Below, piece by piece: positions 13,863 through 26,479 of a stretch of 64,000 bases of DNA; position 1 is the first letter of the stretch, and the number at the start of each line of letters is the position of its first letter. The translations under genes were made by a program, and so were the position numbers. Source of the DNA: Daphnia pulex (lineage: Eukaryota; Arthropoda; Branchiopoda; Diplostraca; Daphniidae); contig NC_060018.1 of the NCBI RefSeq assembly GCF_021134715.1, positions 496,001-560,000 of the forward strand, read 5' to 3'. The notes under the pieces are model-generated. The model made no database searches. It saw nothing but the letters and a program-made list of their open reading frames with translations, and was not told where the DNA came from.

Positions 13863-16800
13863 TGTCGATGACTCTATAGTATACTGTAGCTAGAGGCATC
13901 TAAAGGAGTTGGCTATATAATTGCATCATACATTTTCCCGCCAGCAATCTTGCGTCCGTCTCTTTTCGTTCCTTGTCGATTCAAGGCGACTTGCTCCGAA
14001 TAGAAATAAACTGATTCTGACATTTCTCGACAGAGTCAATCTCCCCTAGGTATAGAGAGACGACATTGTCTTCTCCTCCGCCGTCGATATACTCTGCAGC
14101 ATTCCTCATTTCAGTCGGATATTGTCTAGACTCGATAGAGAATCGAAAATTCAATTTCCCCAGTTTGATTTGATTGGCAGGCAGGGCACCACCAAGAAAC
14201 AAAAAACAACAACAGCACCCCACACTGCAAAGGGGGCTATGTGCTGTAGGAGCTATCACGAGATGATAATAATAATCACGTAGACCGACCCCAATAACAC
14301 AAAAGAAATGCGCTCGGCTCGACGGGGTAGAGATGGCTTTTGTATACAACTGGTGTAGTACAGTCAAGTTGACTATTGTATTATGTCTGACCTAATAACT
14401 GGTAAGCGAATACGACGAAAACACGAAGACGCTTAACCAAAAGCTATTTAGACCAGAGACTAAACAAGGTTCATCACATCTCACACCAATGATATGTGAC
14501 GGCTACTGTGATCCGGCGGATAGCTGCCGGGCTCGTCTTGGTCGGTCCCTCCTCTAGAGAACCCGAGAAGACCCAGCACCCCAGTAGTAGGCGAACAAGA
14601 GAGCGGCACTCGACGACATTCGTGATTCCTAATTGGACCAGCCACAGCCGCCAGTGCTTGAACCACAAGAGGATTTCGCCTGTGTAGTACATTTATTTGT
14701 TTTTCATTCATTAGATTCATCGAGAAAAGTGCTTTTAGCAACAGCGCAGTGAGTTGGTATTATATCCACTGGCTGGATATCACGAAGAAGGAAGAACAGG
14801 GAAATGACAACGGCCAGGGAAAAGTCGTCCGTTCGAAAAAAGGAACTGTCACGCACGACTTTCATCAAGTCATGAATTATAAGGCCTGATAGATAGTGAT
14901 ATATAACTTGATATGCCTCGTCGTGATGGCCGTCCAGTTGTCAGATAGCGGAATCCTCCGTCAAACGAAACCGGATCGGCATACTACTCCCCTTTTATAA
15001 ATTTCAAGTTCCGTATCCTACCACGGGTCACATCTTCAAGCTGCAGAGCGCCCAGCAGCGCCGGCCTTTCGTCCGGTCTATGTATAGCGCTGGTATCTCG
15101 TCGTGTGTCAGCAGCAACGGCCGAAAAAAAACCAACAAAAAAATGGAAATACGACGACGAAAAAAGTTAAGCCACTGTGCCCGTGATTTTTTCTTCCAGA
15201 GAGAAGAAAACAAAAGAAAGTTAAAAGAGAAAGATGTTCACAATCGCTATAGAAATGACTATACTATACGGCGGTTTGGGTCACGGCACAGATACGGAGA
15301 AAAAAGCCGTTTGCGCTTCTGGCTGTTCCGCATCGTTTCCTCTTTCGATTCTTGATACGACGGTCTTGGTCTTTCCTATCTTTCGCCGTTATTATTATTC
15401 TCTCTTTCTTTCTCCCGCAGCTTTCCTTTTTTCTTTTTCTCTTCTTTGCTTATTTTCGACTCGCGATGATGCGCCCTGCCAAAAGGTTCGTTTCTAGTCC
15501 TTGTTAGTTGAACCGCCCGTTATGAATTTCGAAACGAGTGAAAGAATGGATGACGCTCAGCATCGTGGTCTACGTTTGGTTGACGTGACGCATGGTGCGG
15601 GAGCAGCTCGGCGCATCCCCAAACATTATTTGTTACGTATTCGCTGCAGCACTCGGGCCCAGCTCAGAAATAGTTTGAAGGCGAACATACACGAAATCTA
15701 GTGACGGATGCGGAATCGTCAAGGAGACTCGCCAGCGAGTCGTGCTGGACCTACTATTTGTGCGCACGTACGTTTTTATCCATCATCTTCGCCCGTTCTA
15801 TTGCTGCTGCTGTTGATCAATTCTGATTGGAACGTTAATCATTATACAGTACAGTACATTGCATTCTTCTGCTTGGCATTTTCCACCACCACCGCAGAAG
15901 TACGTAGGTGGGAAGGAAACAAAAAAACAAATGGAGTCTGTCGTCCGTCACGACTCACGGACCGTCGCCCCATTTTCCCGTTGGATGATTAATAACCTAA
16001 ATATAGCCCGGCGTCGTCATGATCAAGACATTTGTCGACTCGCTTTACTAGATGTTCCTCTCGCCAATAATTTGAATCGTCGTCGAACGAACAATCGACT
16101 TGGCCCTCGGCCACCGCACATTCCGGCATCCATCAAAACAATTGCCATTCCGCGCGGCATTATTATCCCCTGATGATGCGATCCATCAGAAGATGTGACT
16201 TGGCCTTTGCACTTTTTTTCTCCGGACTGTCGAAAATCCCGATGGAATGTTGGTTACAAAAATCCGACTAGATAGTCCGAAATGCGCTTTTCCCGTTCAA
16301 GCGCCTTTTTTCGTTTTAAACGTTAAAGTTTGAGAATGAGATTATTAAATGAAGGAAACGAAGCGAAATGGAAATCTTTAGCACGCCACCGTGTTTCCTG
16401 CGCAACACAAAAAGTCTCATTTCTTAATTACCGTCGTCAAACTTGCTGTGGATATCCTCCTCCTCCTCATATCCCGTTGATATTTGAAAGGTGCGCACGA
16501 CTGATTCCTCCCCCGTCAAGTTCGCTTACTGCTACTGCTACTACTACCCCCCGTAGTGTATACACCGTAATTCTGTACTTGTATACACACACACACGCGA
16601 AAGTGTGGGTGCACATGGAAAGTTTTTGTCTCTATGAAACTCTGGCTGTTGCTGCAACCCGTCGACGGAAACGGGAGAGAAGGAAGAAGAAGAAAACGAC
16701 GTCTCTTTTTTCCTGTTGTTTTCTTCGCTCGAGTTTGGTAATTGGATAGCAGTCGGGACAAGAGTCGGGACCGGTTCAACGAATGAACGTCAATCGGGCG

Positions 16801-17589
16801 ACGAGTACAGTTCTCCGGTTCAACGGATCGAATTAGTTTTCTTCTCGTGACATTTGGTGGGACGACTCTTCGTCTGGCGTCTTCCTTCACGCGAGTCGAC
16901 GAATTTCGCTCGACAAACGAGTTTTGCGTTAACACAGTTTAGATCTGTGATTTCCTGTTTATTATTTTATTTGTGTATTGTGAGTAAATGTTCTTTTGTA
17001 TGCACTGGGAATGCGAAATGATGCGCCCAGCTCGCATCGTCGGTCGCAGTCGGCCCGAAATAGATCACCGTACGTTGCAACCGACCAAGGCTCTTCCGAT
17101 TCCCAAATACGTCCCGAACACAATGTGTGTGTTTTTTGTTATGTCGGCAGTTGGAAAAACAACATCTGAATCCTTCAATTCGGTCGAAAATAGACAAGCG
17201 TTTGCCTCGAGAGGTAATACAACAATTTCCCCCCTCGGTTTCTTTTACGTCAGCGAGTATTTTAAAACATTCTTTGAAAATTCAAATGCTAACAACTCGG
17301 CCCACATTGCGAGAGGGCAAACAAGTGAAAAATTGTTAAGATCTCTCTTTTTCCTCTTTGGCTGCTGCGGGCAAAATTTTATTTCGAAAAATAATAGCAA
17401 ACATAGGCAACGTCGCTCGGGCGATCATACGATGTTTTTCTTCTGTCATTGGACGGCCAGGAACTGGCGTGATTTGAAGCTCCACCTCTTACTGTCTGCA
17501 TGCTGCAATAGTTAACGTCGTTGACCGAATAGTACGCGCTACAAAACCTTTAGTATTTGTGTTTTCGTAAATTCCAGAATACAAAATCG

Positions 17590-17683
17590 TCAGTCTTCTT
17601 CTCGGTTTTCCAATCGAATACACGTCATGTTTTTTAGTAGGTGATTACCCACACACTGAAGACTGTTATTGTTGTTTCCTGCC
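17590..17683 (+). promoter_or_regulatory. Candidate SREBP core promoter and 5' UTR
   Basis: An exact match to the arthropod initiator TCAGTC lies at 17590-17595, 94 bases before the SREBP start codon. I found no TATA box or clear downstream promoter element at the usual spacing. The transcription start could equally lie further upstream. Confidence 0.3.
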
Positions 17684-20600
17684 ATGGATACGTCAAATCG
17701 CGCCGATGATATGGATTTGGAATTGAACTTTCCTACTGATTTAGGAGGTAATAAAAAAAGTATCTTTTGATGTCTGTTGATAACAAATACTAAAACGTTT
17801 GTCCATCTATACAGAGTTGTTTCCTCATGAGGATTCCGAACTTATCGATTTGGCTGGAGAAGATTTGTTTTCATCTTTTGGCCCTGTCTCTCCACCAGTA
17901 AGTTTTTAAAAAGTTTTGAAATTTGTCTAATCATATTTGTTTTAATGTGATGTTTTGAACATTAAGGCTCACAACTTTCACCAACAGAAACCTGCCGTTC
18001 TCCATCCTCCTCCTGTGGCAACCCAACCTCCCATCATTCCAGTTTCTGTTGTCGAAGTTAAACCAATTCAACAAAGATTGATTCAGACAGTTCCAGTGAC
18101 AAAAATTGTACCAACAATATCACCTCAGCCTGTATTGAAACAAGCTCCGATACAGACAAAAAGTGTCCCCCAACACATCCAGCCAGCCCAGACTGTATTG
18201 GTAAACAAAACCAATCCGCAGGGCACTGTTGGCACTCCTATTCGAGTGGATACAAATTCCCTGGGTGTCTTGATTCTTGGCAACACTTTTGGCTATAATA
18301 GTGTTGTCACTGTTCAACCAAATGGCGGTCTCGTCAACGTCAACCAATCTGCTGTTTTAGGATCAGCAAACATGTTTAATGGCAATTCTAATCCACCAAG
18401 CCCAACTCATGGGCCACCTGTCATTAAGAAGAGTTCCCACAATGCCATTGAAAGAAGATACAGAAACAGCATCAATGACAAGATACTGGAATTAAAAAAC
18501 CTAATTGCTGGTGAAGAAGCTAAGGTGTGACTGGTTGTAACTCGACTGAAAGATTTTTTTATTTAATTTATCTTATTGTCCATAGATGAGCAAGTCTGCC
18601 ATCCTTAGGAAAGCTCTGGAATATGTGCGCTACCTCCAGCAAATGAATCAAAAGCTAATCAAGGAAAATATGGCTCTAAAAATGGCATCTCAAAAGCAAA
18701 CTGTCAATGGTTTATTGACAGCTTCGATGTAAATATACTTGTTTTATATTGTCGGTATAAAAGCTAAAGGTTTATCGTTCGAATGCAGGGATAGTCCTCC
18801 AATTGACATTACACCTCCAGGATCGCTGGAAAATTCGACGTCGGCCGAATCGCCACCCAGCAGTTTTGGTAGCGGATCTCCTTTAACTTATGCGGCTTCG
18901 GTAAGCGACAGATTTTAATTTTTTAAATTGATTGATGGTTTTAATTGCTTCAATTTCCGTGCAGTCTGACGACGAGTTTACCATTGACGGAAACATGGTA
19001 TCGCCCGGAAACGTTATTGCTCAATCGATGCTGGATCGTTCGCGTATTGCCCTTTGCATGATGATGCTGGCCGTGTTCGCATTTAATCCGTTCGGCAAGT
19101 TCCTGTCGCATGCAGACTCTGCCGTCTCCCATTACAGCAAACCGTCCGGTCGTGTTATCCTGGAAGCTGGTAAACGTTTTGTTACTTGAATTGCTATCAT
19201 GACATGCAATCAAAATGTATTCATTTGGTTTCAGATCCCCTCGATCTCGGAGATGATTCTGGATGGTTCCTCTCATTTGCCGCTGTTGGGATTAACATTT
19301 TGGTTTTCCTCTTTGTCCTCCTCCGCACTCTTGTTCATGGAGAGCCGTACATTGAACGCCAGAGCAAAGCGGCTTCGCTCTACTGGAGACAGAGGAAACA
19401 AGCTGATTGCGACATGAACAATGTAAAAGCTATTTAGGCTCGTTGTTTGTGGTCGGTATTCCCAAACTAAACTTTCCCCTCTCTGGTACTATTGTCTCGT
19501 TAAATTCAGGGAAACTACGTAACTGCAGCCACTCACTACCGACAAGCCCTTTGCGCCTTAGGTCGGACAGTGCCCGTATCTAAAGTCGATGTTGTGGCTA
19601 GCGTCGGATGGAATTGTTGGCGTCAGCTGTTGCATCGCTTCGGATTTACCCGCTTTCTCAGCGGCCGTGTTGGCAAACTTTTCCTGAATCGCGATGAACG
19701 CCGAGTGGCCCGTGAGTTTCTAGCGGAAGCCGCCCTTTGTTTTCACAAACTTCACCAGCTGCATCTTAGTCAGCAGGACGTCATTGATCCCAACAGCCAC
19801 TACTGGTAATTCGATCTTTTGATTTTTGAGTTTAAATTGATAACAGAGAGATAAAAACTAACGATTGGACGGACTCGTGCCTGTGTGTATTTGTTATTTA
19901 TTTGTTATTAATCTTTTTTAAGGTTCGAGCGCTATCGTGGCTTGGCTTTAGCCCTGTCTGCTACAAATCTCGGCGAAGCTGCCGGCCCTGCACTGAGTGC
20001 CATGTCCAAGGCGGATATTTACATTCATCTGGCGCTACGAACGAAACACTCGTTTAGTGGGCGAGGTTTCTTGTGCGCTCGCTTCTATTTAGCCCGCGCT
20101 CGCCAAATCTGTCAGGCTCTCAACGGCAACGCCCCTCCCCGTCTGCAGTGGCTCTGCAGTCCGGCCGGCTATCGTTTCTTCCTCAGTCATCATTGGGAGT
20201 ACGACGATTTCCCCTCGACTTTGTTCACCTCTCTGGGCAACAAGTCTGATCCTTTGGCTTTTACCATGCAGGTTCGACATTTTTGTCAACAAGTTTTTTT
20301 TTCCTTTTTTCCTTATCATCAGTCGAAATTATAATCATCATTGTCTGTGTGATTGCAGGTCTATCGTCAGCACGTCCTACAGAAAGCTCTATTGACGTTA
20401 GTTTCGCCCGGTCGGCGTGTTGGTGATGCCTGCGATGTGGAACCTTCTCGCCGGGCGCAAACTGGCGACGCGTTGAGCTACTCCCAGCAGTTGATGGAGA
20501 ACGCCACTGCTGCAGTCTCGCCCAGTAATGACTCCTCGCTTTTACCGCCTTCTACCATTCAAGGACTGGGTGTCGGTGACGAAGTGGCCGGATGGTGGGC

Positions 20601-21904
20601 AGCTGTCGTGGCTGTTGCTTCTTATTGGCTCCTGTGTGAAGAGGACAAGGCAGAGCAATTGCACGCTCGAGTTGAAGCTTATCCCAAAATGACGCAAGAG
20701 GATCCTCTGCTGGAAGCCGTTTTAGGGGCTTACAGGTAAGCGGAGATGCGTCATCTCGTCTTACTCTCTTTGGACGTCATCATCAAACTCTTAATCGACA
20801 ATTTCCTTTTCGGTATTTCCTATTACAGGGCGCGGCGTTTGTTGCTACGCGGCGCTGATCCCACATCCATTATTCAACAATGCTCTCTGGCTGGTTGTCG
20901 TTTGAAGGAGTCTCTCCAAGTTTCACTTCACAAAAGCCCTCAACTCATGGTTCAGGTAGGGAAGGCGCATGTTTGTTCTTTTATATTTGCCCCGCATTGT
21001 GAATCACTGTTACGATTAGATTCGACACACTGGGGGTAGCCCGTGTGCATTGTAGTTGCATTGCACGTTGTCAATTCTTTGTTTCGCGCAATGCTTCGGC
21101 AGTGCAACTCGGGATGCCAACCGCTATTCTTCAACAGCAATTTTGGTTCACTTATTTCATTTGTTGGCGTCGGACATGTTGTTAATCCTTTGATTATTTG
21201 ATCTGGTGCAATGAAATTAAGGCCCTGTCATTCTTATTAGGCTGCCCAATTGCTCGTCAGCGATTGGCTGTTGGAAACTCGCACAGCTTTGTGGGAAAAT
21301 GATTTTGAAGGTCACAACATGGATGTCAATTATGTGGCAGAACCCGCTGTTTTATTGGGATTCCAAGAAGACTTGTCTAGTTTGAAGAAACTAGTTCAGC
21401 ACTTGCCCGTAAGTCTCGTCCTTTTCTTTGGGGCGTTGTTGCATTGTTATAGGTCAATATTTATTTGATTTTATAGAGCACTTTGCCGAGAGTATTTCTA
21501 CATGAAGCGACTCTGAGGATGATGGCTGGTGCAGCTCCTGATCGAACACAACAGCTACTTGATCGTACGCTTCGCTACCGCCAGAACAAACAGTCGGTCA
21601 TTTGCGGTAGCAAAGGTACTGGTGTTTTTCAATTGAAACGCATTATTTTGTATTTGTGTTGATAATACTTGATAATTGTTATCACGTAGGTAAAAATGCG
21701 TTCTTGGACGCCGGCGAACGAGAACATGCCACGGCACTGTACATGGCTTGTCGCCATCTACCTGCTCCTTTGCTCTCGTCACCGGGCGAACGAGCTGGAA
21801 TGTTGATTGAAGCAGCTCGAACGCTGGAACGTATTGGGGATAAGAAACGGTTACAAGATTGCTACACGTTAATGAAAGCAATTGGTACATCCATTTCAAC
21901 TTAA
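17684..21904 (+). CDS. SREBP: Sterol regulatory element-binding protein (membrane-bound bHLH-LZ transcription factor)
   Basis: SREBP is an ER-membrane precursor whose N-terminal bHLH-zipper domain is released by two proteases to activate lipid synthesis genes. Coding exons: 17684-17747, 17815-17897, 17967-18524, 18586-18728, 18789-18900, 18965-19169, 19235-19422, 19510-19805, 19923-20271, 20359-20735, 20829-20955, 21241-21408, 21477-21615 and 21690-21904. They sum to 3,024 nt in frame (1,007 aa), with GT-AG junctions. An acidic N-terminus ([18 protein letters not shown]) fits the activation domain; a Pro/Gln-rich linker follows. The bHLH-zipper (about 205-270) has the SREBP-specific Tyr in [21 protein letters not shown] (344-351) is the site-2 protease region at the first membrane segment. 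The luminal loop carries RVIL (383-386), matching the site-1 protease RxxL rule. A second membrane segment lies at about 398-420. The rest matches the regulatory domain that binds SCAP. ATTAAA at 22149 is a possible poly(A) signal. Confidence 0.96.
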
Positions 21905-22388
21905 TTTACTTCATGTTATTAATTATATCTAATCATCTGTGTCCCCATCAATTCATTATAAAATACCAAAATTTCGCCGAATAGACTATAAATCGTATGA
22001 CGAAACACCTGATGAGTAATAATACAACCAAACCTCTTTTTGTAAATGCACTGATGTACGGTTGAAGACTACGCATACGCATTTTTATGGTTTCTGTGTA
22101 TAATTATTTAAATATCCTCAAACTGCAACCGTACTCAACACTTGTCGTATTAAATAATATAATTTTTGTTTTTCCCAACTAGTAAACCGAAAATGATTGG
22201 CGTGTAGACCAAAGGTAACTTTCAGTTGAAGCTGTTTTACTAACTGTAAATGCAATGCAAATATTTCCCACTTAGATCTTCGATCGGCAAGTACTTACAT
22301 TTTTTAAATTATCGTTTCCTTAATTGTGAAGTGCATTTCTTGAAGAAAGGTTTCGGTGCTCAATTTGTTTCAACAGCGGTGCTAAAAC
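21905..22388. other. SREBP 3' UTR and short spacer before the TRPA gene
   Basis: AT-rich sequence between the SREBP stop and the first proposed TRPA exon. It holds an ATTAAA at 22149-22154 and no supported gene. Both neighbours run on the plus strand, so it should contain the SREBP terminator and the TRPA promoter. Confidence 0.6.
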
Positions 22389-25300
22389 ATGGAGTGCAAA
22401 TCGGTGAGTAAATTTTTATTTATAGTATACAGTAGCCGACTGTAATTGCCTAATTGGTATTGACCATTAGTCTATAGATGCATCGAGCGCAACTTTTTTT
22501 TTAACTCTGACCTTCTAACAAAGGACGCAGCCTTGTTTAAGCTAAAAGTTTGATCTTGTTAAAAAGTATTCTAATTATTACTTAGGAAATTACATCTTAG
22601 ATCGTTTCATTTCCGGTCGTAGTCCTATTCCACACGATGAATAATCGACAACGATTTTTTCATAGCCAAATTTCTACCACATCCCTTTCCTTTCGATATG
22701 GAAAATCGAAGCAAATACGGTCGTAGTCGTATCCTTCCTCTTTCGTAAGTTTCGTAAATGTGAGCTATTTGTGAGGATTTTCTTAAAGATAACAACAAAT
22801 CGTAGATTCATGTGCGCATTCCCGAAAGTTTCCGTTTCTCTTCAGTCTTTCAAGTCGATTGGCCACCAACATTTCATCTGTCTCATTTCCAGTGGTACGT
22901 AGCACATTTTATTGAAATGTCGAATCAAGATAACCGTGAACAAGGCGCGTTCGGTGTTGGCACCTACGGGAGAATTTTGGCAGATGACAAAGATCAACGT
23001 AGACCGATAACTCATCCCCGCCAGCAAAAATTACCCCGACCGAAGTTAGGGTCGTACCCTTCGAAGAATTGCAATTTCAAAGTCAGACTGTCGTCAAGAA
23101 GGAGCGTTTCCCGAGAAAATGTAAGGCAGCGATCGTTCCCCAGTTTATCCAGCATCAGTGAAACGGAATCGCCGAGCTTTGATTTCACGGAAAGTTTCGA
23201 AGTTCTCGACGAAGGTGAAACGATTTCTCCAACGACTTGGTGCGTTTGGCCCCAACAGATGTTGATGGTGGCCATCGATGAAAAATTATTTACTAAAAGT
23301 CCCTTAAATGTCCGCTTGTGTAAACCTCGTCTCAATGTTTCCCTTGGTGAGTCTGACTGGAGGGAAATTCCACCTGATTGTTATGACGTTGGTGTTTTGT
23401 TTGCTGCTCTGAATGGGCACGTCGCCATGTTGACTTTTTTCCTTGAATCGGGAGGGGACGCCAATGCATTGGATTTGCTAGGCAGATGTGCCCTGCATTA
23501 CGCGGCAAGTTCTCCGAGTTCCAGCGCCGTTTTGTGTCTCAATCTGTTAATCCGTTACAAAGCCACAGTTGACGTGTTGGACCAGAATAAAGAAGCGACT
23601 CCGCTTTTCTGTGCCGCCGCTTCCGGCCGTATCGAATTGGTCGAAGCACTGTTAAGCAATGGTTCGGACGCAAACGCTGGGTGGGGAAGTTCAAGCGCTT
23701 TGGTGTGGGCCGTTAGGGCCCGAAGTTTGTCTTGTGCCACTCGGTTGGTTGAAGCAGGCGCCAATGTCAACAATTTGCAAGTTCTCTGTGAGTCGCCTAT
23801 TCACGTGTCCGCTTTCCAAGGAGACGTCGACTGTTTGAAATTACTTTTGGAGAATAAAGCCGATGCCAGTGTCCTTTGCGGTCCCGAACGAAGAAATGCA
23901 CTGCATTTAGCTTCCTTGAGAGGCAAAGCCGAATGTCTTCGCTTACTTTTAGAGGCCAGCACAACTGAAATTGACAAGCCGGAAGCCGTTGGCCGGACAC
24001 CTTTACACTTGGCGGCCTTGTCTCAATCGGTAGAATCGGTCAAAGTATTGTTGGATTACGGAGCGCGACATGATATTTGCGATGGAATGATGGAGACGCC
24101 GCTTCACAGTGCAGTCGTCAAGTGCCGTAGGGCGATCGATGTCGTCAAGTTGCTGATTTCCAGGGGAGCCAATGTCAATGTGAAGAATCAGTTCAGTCAA
24201 ACTCCACTCCACTTGGCGGCAATCAACGAACATTCGAAATTGGCTTCGTTCTTGATTCTCTCGGGCGCTGATCTGTCAGCTAAAAATCGAGCAAAGAATA
24301 CGGCTCTGGCCTTAGTTGCACGACGAGTTCCAGACGCCTTGTCAACCATTTCGAAAAAGTTGGATTCAGCGATTGAAATAGCCGGAGGACTCGATCCAAC
24401 TGATGCAGATTGCGAATTGCGATTAGATTTACAAGTTCTTGTGCCAAGCGGCAACCAGCAAAAAGAAGGAGAAATGGCCATGTTGACCTCGATGATCGCG
24501 GCCGATCAGCATCATCTGTTGCAGCATCCAGTCATTGGCGCCTTCCTACATTTGAAATGGACGAAGATCCGTACCACTTTTTTGGCCTCACTCATTTTTC
24601 AATTTTGTTATGTTCTCTTTTTAACACTGAACATTTACACTACATACGTAAGCAGTAAGAATGAAAAAGCCGAGAATGGAACGACCAATTTAACCGGCAC
24701 AATTGTGCACAACTCTGATTTAATTGACTCACAAACCCAAAAAAGCTACTCACTCGATTACTTTTGGTTGCCGACGATCTTTTTCGGTTCCATGACAGGG
24801 TGCAAGGAACTTTTCCAACTGTATTGTAATCCACATGAATACGTGACAGATGTAGAAAACTACGCGCACCTCTTTTCTGTTGTCGGAATAGCACTCGTCA
24901 TTCCCAGGAATGAGGATGGATATGTGTCTGGTTGGCAGACTCACGTGGCCGCTGTAGTCGTAATCGTTGCCTGGATTAATCTGATGTTGCATATCGGACG
25001 ATTTCCCGGTAATTTGAATTTCTTTTTGTTTTGATTATTGTTTTTGTTTTGCATCGATTAATTCTTTAATTGCTGATTTCCTTAGCATTCGGTCTGTATA
25101 TCCAGATGTTTACCACCGTTGCATGGAATATGTCCAAACTACTGGTGACATATTTCTGCCTCATCGTCGGCTTTTCGCTAGGATTTGTAGGAAGACTTCT
25201 ATTTCAATTTATTTTATTTATTCAATTAATTATTGTTTTCCCCCGTATAGGCCGTTCTCTTTCCGAAATCGAAATTTTTTGGTGAAATACCCATCGCGCT

Positions 25301-25994
25301 TCTCACGGCAATCGTCATGATGACAGGCGAAATGGATTTCAACACTCTGTTTTATGATGAAAAGGGCAACGAAAAAATCAGATTCCCTGGAACAACCCAT
25401 TTAGTCTTCCTATTCTTTGTTCTTCTGATTGTCATAGTTTTGATGAATTTACTCGTTGGTTTAGCCGTCTCTGATATTCAAGGCTTGTTGAACTCGGCTG
25501 GCTTGAATCGTCTTATCCGGACTACGAAGCAAATTGCGCGCATGGAAATTTTTATCTTTTTCCCTTGGCCCATCCGTTTGCCTCATATGTGGTCAAAAAT
25601 TCCTAAACGAGAGTGTCTACAGCGCAAAGTATTGGTGGTGTCACCCAAGGCAAAACGTACTTACAACTTCAAGCCCAACGACCCACGTGATGGACGCTTT
25701 CCACAAAACATCAAAGAAGGTTTATTAGCAATTGCCGTTGAAAGAATGGCTAGCAAAAAGAAAGGACCGTATCAGTATAACGCCCTATCCGTTCAAACCA
25801 ACGGAGAATTTATTACCGACGTGTTTCATCGAGTTGACGAACTCTTTACGAATTACATGTCGGAAATTGTTACGATGAACGAGAAGATAAATGAAAAACT
25901 TGCGCTATTGGAGGATGCTAATAGATTCAGACTACCGTTGATTCCAGCTCGAAAAATTGTAGAAGAGTTTTCTCATTGTGATACAGCCGTCTAA
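22389..25994 (+). CDS. pyx: TRPA-family cation channel, pyrexia-like
   Basis: This is an ankyrin-rich TRP channel of the TRPA group (pyrexia/painless type), plasma-membrane cation channels mainly known as heat and noxious-stimulus sensors. Proposed exons: 22389-22403, 22893-25008, 25086-25186 and 25251-25994, together 2,976 nt (991 aa) in frame. The first exon encodes only MECKS before a GTGAGT donor; if it is wrong, translation could start at the ATG at 22917. About eight or nine ankyrin repeats span residues 170-520, with NALHLAS, TPLHLAA and TPLHSAV cores. Membrane segments run from about residue 568 (LIFQFCYVLFLTLNIYTTYV). The pore region reads VMMTGEMDF, followed by the last segment with VLMNLLVGLAVSDIQG, the conserved TRPA end of S6. 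The cytosolic tail ends in a short helical stretch. AATAAA at 26105-26110 is a likely poly(A) signal. Pyrexia over painless is my judgement from the DCELRLDLQVLVP linker; membership in TRPA is firm. Confidence 0.88.
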
Positions 25995-26440
25995 TTTATG
26001 AGCAATCTTTGTGGAAAATCAGTAGTCCTTTTTTACTTTTACTTTCATTGGTGTTTTAATCGACATAGCTTCCCCAGGGTTTCCTTTAACAGTAAAACAA
26101 TACTAATAAAATTTGTAAATGTGTGAAAAACTCGAAACGATTGTTTAATTACTATTTCCAAATGGGTTAAGTCTATTGCCACGAAATAAATGGGTTGCAT
26201 AGACATACTATAGACTTATCAGGTCGACATTTTCTTTATTCAAGATTCTAACACGATTTTGTTTTAATTTTAATCACTCAAAAAATTTGTCGTTAAGCTG
26301 AACACTTTGCATTCACAGATCACAGTCGAAAATTTGCCGCCTTGGCTGATTGAATCTCTGCAAATTGCATAGATGCCAGATGCGGACGTTTTTTAATTGC
26401 AAAAATGAAAACGGCAATGTTGCGCCTTACGAGTTAATTT
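25995..26440. other. TRPA 3' UTR and AT-rich spacer
   Basis: Contains the AATAAA at 26105-26110 serving the TRPA gene. No supported gene. Confidence 0.6.
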
Positions 26441-26479
26441 CAAGATGGTTAGATGGCTGCTGACAGTCTGACAGCCTCT

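Larger units (their letters stand above)
5101..17580. other. 12.5 kb gene-free region, likely upstream/regulatory
   Basis: I see no exon with a recognisable domain on either strand. Open frames are short, low complexity and overlap each other. The DNA is rich in polypyrimidine/polypurine tracts, CpG-containing stretches, GA repeats (about 6854-6870, 8261-8286, 12731-12742, 13646-13664) and microsatellites. It lies between the divergently transcribed sarcoglycan (left, minus) and SREBP (right, plus), so it probably holds their promoters, non-coding 5' exons and enhancers. That role is inference. Non-coding RNA genes could be missed here by eye. Confidence 0.6.

Noticed and set aside
16988-17515. 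175-codon plus-strand open frame upstream of SREBP
   Set aside because: The composition is irregular, no domain is recognised, and there is no supporting splice or start context. Probably 5' flanking or UTR sequence.
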